The notes below the pieces were generated by a model. That model searched no databases. It was given only the letters and a program-made list of their open reading frames with translations, and was not told where the DNA came from. From Bugula neritina (taxonomy: Eukaryota > Bryozoa > Gymnolaemata > Cheilostomatida > Bugulidae), in assembly GCA_964035545.1 (NCBI GenBank), contig OZ037767.1, forward strand, positions 22,261,628 to 22,325,627: DNA of 64,000 nt, given 5' to 3'. Of the stretch, positions 57,442-64,000 are shown piece after piece; position 1 is the stretch's first letter; each line of letters begins with the position of its first letter. A program made the translations under genes and the position numbers.

Positions 57442-60400
57442 CCATTATAAGGCTGTAGGTTCCATAGCAAAAGGGCTCTTGTACTATGACATTATGATGT
57501 AATTTAGTATGGCGGCAGCCACTATTATTTGAATTGTTTATTAATCAATCAGTATCAGATATCGATGTATTTCCTCATTCCTATGTTTGAAGGGTAATAC
57601 AATTGTTTATATATCTTTCATAATGCAGTCATACTAAACACAAAACCAGCCTATATTTATACTCAAAACATAACTGGACCATCAAAGTAAACAAGTTACA
57701 AACAACAAAATATGCAAGTACGAATGAGTACACTTATTTACAACTGCATAATATTTAACAGAACTTACTTAATGCAAGATTTATTAAGCTTTATAATCAT
57801 TAACAACATGTTTTTTACCATACTTTTTATAGAGCAATAACTTTTGATAAATAGTCACAATATAGCCAGTATTTAAGCTAATCACTGCTCATCTAGCATT
57901 GTTTTCATAATAATTTGTGGTGGCTTTATTTAGCTTTACAACTTTTATAATTGCTTCTTTGTTTAGGTTGGGCTTTTAGTTGCATCATATTATTTACCAG
58001 ACTTCAATCACTGCAGAAAAGATTTATTTAAAGTTTATATTACTAACAATACTACTATGGCCTGTATGTTAACATATATTTATTGATTTCAAGTTTCTTT
58101 CAGAACCTACATTTCTTCTGCTCAGGTCTATGTACATGTACACAATCAACTGATGACTGACAGTGCTACAATACACTGGCATGGACTCACTCACAGAGGA
58201 AGTGGGGTAGCTGGTGGGAAGGGAACCCCCTGGTCTGACGGAGCCCCATACATTACTCAGTGTCCAATTCCACCTGGCAACAGCTTCACCTACAGGTATA
58301 TTTGCTGATTGCTGCCGTTTTTTACAATCTTTGATTACTAATAGCTATAATGGGCTTTTTTCTTAGAACAAAAATTAAAATTCTTTCAACAGATGATGCA
58401 CAACACTTTTCATACCAGCATATTCAGGTTATGAGGGGTCATTTTGAAATTATGTGAGGGTTTACTTGAGACTTGATTTTAATTAATCGCTTGAAATGGT
58501 TTTAACTATAGAAGTGTTGAAAATTTAAAAATTAATTTTTGCAAGTCAGATGTTTATATGATTCTCAATATTTTTAGATATCTATGCTACAGAGTACTGG
58601 GCCACACATATAATGGCTATAGCATAATATTTATTACATGTAACAACTTAAAGAATTGTCAATTCAAAGTATAATTAGTTAGCTGTGTTTCCTGACACAG
58701 GTTTGTGGCAGATGAGGCAGGTACCTTCTGGTACCACTCCCACCTCTCCATGCAAAGAATGGATGGACTGTTTGGAGCCTTTATAGTGTATGATAACAGC
58801 CGACCCAGTTACCCTTCATTCAATGTCCTAGTCAATGACTGGCTGCACATGGATTCAGATGAATTTGCCACATCCTTATATGGCCCTGGAGAAGATACTG
58901 CTACGTACAGTCGTAGGTTCAGCATTGGGTTAGCTCTGCTTTACTGAGCAAAACTCTGAGAAGAATCTGCTGCTCTGTATATGTTTAGCTAAATTGTAGC
59001 CGTTACTATATCTGTAGTGGTTACACACTGTAGTGGTTGCTAACATTAGTGGTTACTTACTGTAGCAATCACTAAATGTGGTGATTACTAGCTGCAGTAA
59101 ACACTAACTGTAGTAGTTGCTAGCTGTAGTGGTTGGTTCACTTTAGTAGCTACTAGCTGTAGCGGTTGCTCACTGTAGGTGCTACTATAGCTGTGATTAT
59201 AAATACTAAATTTTGAAAACAATTTTGGAAAGTTACTTTGAAGTTTAAAAAGTGGGACAAAAACAAAGCAAGTGTTATAATCAGGCAATGTGACATATCT
59301 CTCAAGTTCAAACTACATTTAGCTTTTTGCTATTATATACAAAACAGATGTTTTTGTCTTTAGACAGCACATGCCTTATTAATTGCACATATTTTGTAGC
59401 AATTCCAGACAGATATGATGACTTGGCAGATGAAGATGTTGGAGACTTGGCGTCTGACTCATTTCTGATAAATGGTAGAGGAAGATTCAACAACAACACG
59501 GCACCGCTGACTATTCACAGAGTTGATCAAGGGCAGCAGTACTTGTTTAGATTCATAAACACTGGGTTTGACAACATGGTGGAGGTAAAAAGTTTCTTGT
59601 GATGCTGAGAGCTTACTTTACTCTTTATCATGTATATAATGGTATTTTCAGAGATAGAAAGATGTTATAATGCTTGATAGACGTTCTCAAAAGTTGTTTT
59701 TCATAGTTTATGTAAAATATGAAATGAGGTGCTCTATTACTTGAAATTTTCACTTGATTTTAGGTAAAATGGCACAGGTAATAATGGCACAGGTAATAAT
59801 GGCACAGATAAAAATGGCACAGCTGGAGAAATATGTAAAAATGGCACACTGGTGTTAAATTTTCCCAAACCCAAATCCTAACCCTTAAACCCCAACCTCA
59901 AACTCAAACCCTCATCCCCAAATCTAAACCCACATTCCAAACCCCCCAACCTCCACCCCAAACTCTAATTTTGAAAATGTGCCATTTTTACCTACTTTAC
60001 CATTTGTGTCATTATTACCTGTGCAATTTTTACTTGTGCCAGTTTTACCTGTACACTTTTTTTACATTGCTTGTTGTATACTTTGCTAAGTTCTCTACCA
60101 GGTTTCCATTGATGGACACAGGATGACAGTTGTGGGAGTTGATAGTTGTGAAGTTGAGCCAGTTGTGTTGGACTCTGTGTTTTTAGCTATAGGCGAAAGA
60201 GTCAACGTTTTAATCACTGCTGATCAACCTGAAGGTGGGATAATTTTTATTCTATTTAATAACTATCAGCTTTTATAATGAATAATTAACAGGAAAATAT
60301 AAAGTTAAATGCTTTTTCAATTCTTCCAATTATTAAAGTACATACAATATTAATTATTGGCCATCATGACTTATAATGAAGGTACTTCTTTTGAATATTA

Positions 60401-63400
60401 TTACACTTGGGCTATCTCATAAACTCAATAAATATCATGTTGCTACTATGACTAGCATTGACAAGTTAGTATTTCATTCAGTTAAGTCAGAACATTGACC
60501 TAAACAATTTATCAGAAGCATTTGGAGTATAATGTAACATGTTATTATCACCAAGTGAGAAAGGATGATAGTGACATTAACCTATTGAGCTCTGTAATGC
60601 AGACAGAATATACTAATAAGCTATTTTTACAAAAATATATAATTATGTAATAGAATAAATGAATGGAAGTATTGTATTTGTATATTATGCATATGCCCCA
60701 GACTACATGTAAGAAACGTATAATAGATTTGTGTTCATTAAATTGGAAGAAGTTTATAGAGATGCCTTGATTTGTAACCTACTTCTCTCAAATTAATTTA
60801 AAGTCTACATTCCTATGAGAACTCCTGTTTAGTAGGGTTTTAATCTGACTGGGGGTGTGTCTCTTATCATGCTGGCAACAAAGTTTGAGGGTTTTTACTG
60901 CAGCACAAGAGCAGTTATGATCTTTCTAATGTCACCAATGACCTTGATTTGAACCCATGTGTCACATCTCTTATAGCTCTTTTCTCTATCCAAGAGGCCA
61001 CAAATTCATATCAGATAAAACTGCTTTTCATTAACTTTCAGTATAAAATGGGCAATGAATAGAAGTTTTTTACTGACACTGCTAATAAAATCTGAACAGA
61101 TTTCTAGTATCCTTTAATATTTCCGAGGGTGACTGCATTAAAATACTGCCAGTCTTGACTTAACAACCTGGTTATTTATTTGCATATTCCTGTTGAACAC
61201 TGGTTATTAAATCATTATTAAATCAAACTATGTGTGTTCAGTGGGCCCTTTCAAAGTTTTTTTAAATTTAATATGTTGATATTTCTGAGAAAGCAACATC
61301 CGTTGAAAGGTAAATTAAGTGAATGTTGCCAAGTGCGACTGTTGTGACAGTTAACGCAGGTAGCTGTTGTAAAGCATGACATCTGTGACAGCTAAAGCAG
61401 GTAACTGCTGTCAAGTGTGACATTGTTTAGCAAATGACTGTTCTATTTATAGCCAACTACTGGGTAAGGTACAGAGCACCTCACAAGAGCCAGACCCCTC
61501 TTGCTCATTCCATCCTCTCTTACACATCGTCTTCCGCTGACCCAAATACTGCTGCCAAACAGTGCACTGAGAGTAACAAATGTGTCGCTCTGAGCTGCCC
61601 CTTTCAGACAGCTCCTGGATGGAAGTGTATTCCTATGCATATGATGAAATCAACAAGTTATCACGCTGTAGAGGTTGAGAAAATTAGGTATAGTCTGCTT
61701 TAGAACTATTAGAAATGTTTGTCTTCATGCATTTCATTGTCAGGTTGCAATCCCAAGCTCAATTTACTAATATCATTGAGTCATTATTACATTTGCTTAT
61801 CACTTATTTATATGATAGTGTTTTGTATGTTGCATATATTGTCAAGTCTCACAGTTAAGATATGTAATAGCATAGTTTAGTAGATGGAGGTGTGTCACAA
61901 GAGCATATAGTAGACTTCTCAAGTACATGAAATTGAAAACTCAGCTTTCAAAATATAACCATAGAACTACTTTAATTCAAATATATGCTAACAGCCTATC
62001 GACTTTATTAAGAAATAACTCAAAGAGAAGCATTTGATGTTAATTATTTATTTATATAAAATATAAATAAATGAAGTATAGACTTATATATTTTGAATAT
62101 CAGACCCTGCTAAAGATGAATACAGTAGCATCCAAAATATAAGTTCACTTAATTTATTTACATAAATAAAGTATTATAGATGATTATTTTTGGTTTTTTA
62201 TTTTTTAATAATATATAATATATATCAAAGAACCTTAGAATTATAGCATTACTCAACAATAGGTTATGTATATAATGCTATATACTAAAACATCTTGCTT
62301 TAGTGACGGAAGTGACGGAAGTGACTTAAGTGAGCATTTCTTAGCCTACAGCTACATGGCTGGAGATTCTATTAATGGGAGAACATTGGAGTTGCCTTCT
62401 TCTCCATTCTACCAGCAGCATTACTCCAAGACAGGGACAGTGTGTAATGATACAGTTTGTGACAGTGTAGGCTGTGCCTGCACTCATGTCCGCAAGCTAC
62501 CAACTAATGTGAGTGCATCAGTATTACCAGATACCTCTGTACTCTGCTTCTACTAGTGTGTAAACTGATGAGAGCAGAATATGAAACTTTGAACAAATAT
62601 ATACTTTTTATTGAAATTTTTTATGCCAATTTGTAACTTGTTTGACTTATCTTACCTTGGCATATTTTGATGAAGAGACAGATTATACTAGTTGCTGTAG
62701 TTAGTAGCTGGTTAAAAACTTGTTAGGTATGGAAGCAGAAAAATTCCCTCTTGTATTGTGATATCAGCTGAAACAGCTGGCGTAAAATTATCTAACTTCA
62801 ACATAAATTGATAAAAAAAAAACTTTACTTTAAAGCTGCTAGTTTTGTTATTAATACTGCAGATAATTGGTAAAAAATATAGATACGGCCGGTGCAAAAG
62901 TTTTTAATGGTTGTCAAAGTTTCAGCTGCCAGTTAAAGGCTGTAGCAATCAAATTCAATTGAAAATAAATTTTTCATGCATGCACCATTAAAACGGTGGC
63001 ACTCAGTTAATCAGTAAGCTCAAAACAAATAATGCTTACGTGTTTTGTTGAGAGTAAAGAAGATTGTAGTCATTCACTTTTGAAACTGTTGCACTCCTCC
63101 TACTTTCAGTAATTGTGTGACTTTGAAACAGCTACTGCAGCTCACTGACCCAAATATATGCTTGTGTTTTGTAGAAAGTAGTGCAGATTGTTGTGATGCA
63201 TCATGTACTCAAGTTTTTCATCCATACCTGGCACATGCATGGTTATAGATTTGCCGTGTTAAAGGTTGCTTACCCACCTAAGGACAACAGTACTGGTCTT
63301 ATCATGTCCACATGTAAGTCCTTTGCTTGAATATTGAATACTAAAATGGCTAATATTTGTTTTTCTGTCTATTTAATCATCAAATTGATGTGCAAAGTTT

Positions 63401-64000
63401 GACGTATAACTATTTTTAACTATTTCTTTCAATAATATCATCGAGCCAACATTGGAAGAGGAGAGGGTGGTAGGCTGTAGAACAGTGGTTCCCAACCTTT
63501 TTCATACTATTCCCCCCTTTCATAAATGTTTACTATTAATTTCCCCCCTTTTGAAGAGCGAAAAGATTTTATGACTTAATGAATGAGAATATATGATACA
63601 ATGCAATATATTTTGTTCTATTATATTTACATATACTATAATTATGATAAGAGTATTATTATCGTTATTTTTATGTTATGAAACACAGAGCAGTTCACTT
63701 AATAATGTTATGGCTGCAGCTGATAATATTGTGCCAGCTTGCTTACATCTGGCTCTGTGTTTGACCAGGCCCATCTTAGGTCACCCTGCAAGTTAAGGCA
63801 GTTTCTCTTCTCTTTGAATTGATGAGAATTCTACCTCACACGGATAGGTGGTGCTGGATGGCACTAAAACTCTGCTTTGTCAGTTATGTGTGGGAAGAGT
63901 TTGCTTGTTGAAACCCACGATTATTTTAGGTAAAACTGGTGCATGAAAAAAATGGCACAGGTAATAATGACACAAATAGAAAATTAAGTAGAAATGGCAC
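54814..64000 (+). CDS. secreted laccase-like multicopper oxidase, 3' end beyond window
   Basis: Nine exons join in phase: 54814-54972, 57020-57181, 58126-58295, 58701-58912, 59400-59584, 60102-60234, 61453-61687, 62304-62508 and 63175-63313. Exon 1 holds a signal peptide ([17 protein letters not shown]). The first cupredoxin domain has the copper ligands HWHGLTHRG (exon 3, followed by [19 protein letters not shown]) and [11 protein letters not shown] (exon 4). The second domain covers exons 5-7 ([27 protein letters not shown]). Exon 9 begins the third with [13 protein letters not shown], where HPxHxHG is usual. The last HCHxxxH site must be in exons to the right. Family function: oxidation of phenols or metal ions with reduction of O2 to water; in marine invertebrates often linked to cuticle or shell tanning, pigment or detoxification. 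Exon 8 has an extra Cys-rich stretch ([16 protein letters not shown]). Confidence 0.9.
55179..55529. mobile_element. MITE with about 70-bp terminal inverted repeats (intron 1 of multicopper oxidase)
   Basis: The left arm (55179-55252, from ttaagcctaaggccacactg through ttcgcatgcgaaaattgaaa to ggtgtccactgta) is the inverse of 55456-55529, with few differences. 351 bp, non-coding. Class unassigned. The arms contain their own small palindrome ttttcgcatgcgaaaa. Confidence 0.9.
56159..56328. repeat. minisatellite, about 27-34 bp unit
   Basis: Four to six imperfect copies of caagtgacagcaaatgacag plus gttaca, shortening towards the right end. Intronic. Confidence 0.9.
57349..57438. repeat. (AT)n microsatellite (intron of multicopper oxidase)
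   Basis: About 90 bp of AT dinucleotides, no hammerhead at the flanks. Confidence 0.97.
59015..59180. repeat. degenerate tandem repeat ctgtagtggttgct
   Basis: About ten imperfect copies of a 15-20 bp unit such as actgtagtggttgcta, intronic. Confidence 0.75.
59763..60050. mobile_element. foldback element family B, long copy (intron of multicopper oxidase)
   Basis: The left part is ggtaaaatggcacaggtaat with repeats of aatggcacaggtaat. The right part holds the inverse words (gtgccatttttacct, gtcattattacctgtgc). Between them is a C/A-rich block of aaaccccaacct-like words. Two other copies are at 38171 and 63929. No coding capacity. Confidence 0.8.
60860..61015 (-). repeat. tRNA-derived SINE-like piece (minus strand)
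   Basis: On the minus strand, tggcctcttggatagaga is followed by the B-box-like gggttcaaatcaagg at tRNA distance. The two boxes are good; the stems are degenerate. Intronic. Confidence 0.5.
63485..63560 (+). mobile_element. possible hAT-type MITE end
   Basis: cagtggttcccaacctttttcat is a typical hAT terminal word, followed by C-rich runs (ttccccccttt twice). I could not find the matching other end with confidence. Confidence 0.35.
63929..64000. mobile_element. foldback element family B, left part of a third copy
   Basis: ggtaaaactggtgcatg, then aatggcacaggtaataatga and aaatggcac match the start of 59763-60050. The copy runs off the window. Confidence 0.75.

Noticed and set aside
62564-62586. 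ctgatgagagcagaatatgaaac as a third hammerhead core
   Set aside because: The segment between CTGATGA and GAAA does not form stem II, and no stem I or III partner is present.

Overview
The window joins a large viral-type mobile element (1 to about 12010) to ordinary intron-rich animal chromosome (about 12011 to 64000). The host DNA is AT-rich, with GT-AG introns, long (AT)n arrays, small inverted-repeat elements and tRNA-derived SINE-like pieces. Its genes (ECT2L-type RhoGEF, multicopper oxidase, BK-beta/TipE-like channel subunit) point to an animal, most likely a marine invertebrate. A lophotrochozoan is my guess; the phylum cannot be fixed from the sequence alone.

Region 1 (1-12010) is a Polinton/Maverick (adintovirus-like) element, cut by the left window edge. 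On the minus strand it carries a protein-primed-type DNA polymerase B (C-terminus missing), two small unknown genes, a pVI/pX-like protein with three adenain-type cleavage motifs, a penton-like minor capsid protein, the major capsid protein, a small basic capsid/core protein, a conserved Polinton protein, and a zinc-ribbon/phospholipase A2/integrase/chromodomain fusion. On the plus strand are a 2-TM protein, the packaging ATPase and two genes sharing an N-terminal motif; the second looks like a repetitive fibre. The right end is a 104-nt near-perfect hairpin starting with AGT repeats. Nearly every start codon sits in a TATA-like TAAATG motif. Three lesions are visible: a frameshift in the major capsid gene, a TGA in the integrase and an ATA where the penton start motif should be. 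No maturation protease is in view.

Region 2 (12011-25000) holds the last exons of a Ser/Thr-rich then Cys-rich protein (minus), a tandem pair of hammerhead ribozymes 272 nt apart between (AT)n arrays (a retrozyme-like dimer), a leucine-rich-repeat gene with two equal 144-nt exons (plus), and a multi-exon Crypton-like tyrosine recombinase with a C-terminal Myb/SANT-like domain and two frame breaks (plus).

Region 3 (25369-39672) is one minus-strand gene of about 27 exons encoding an ECT2L-like F-box/DH/PH protein. Several MITE-like elements lie in its introns.

Region 4 (39673-54175) contains a three-exon 2-TM protein resembling BK channel beta subunits (minus), one weak plus-strand exon, a hAT-type MITE, SINE-like pieces and microsatellites. 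Region 5 (54176-64000) has a small secreted-protein first exon and then a secreted laccase-like multicopper oxidase (plus, nine exons seen, running off the right edge).
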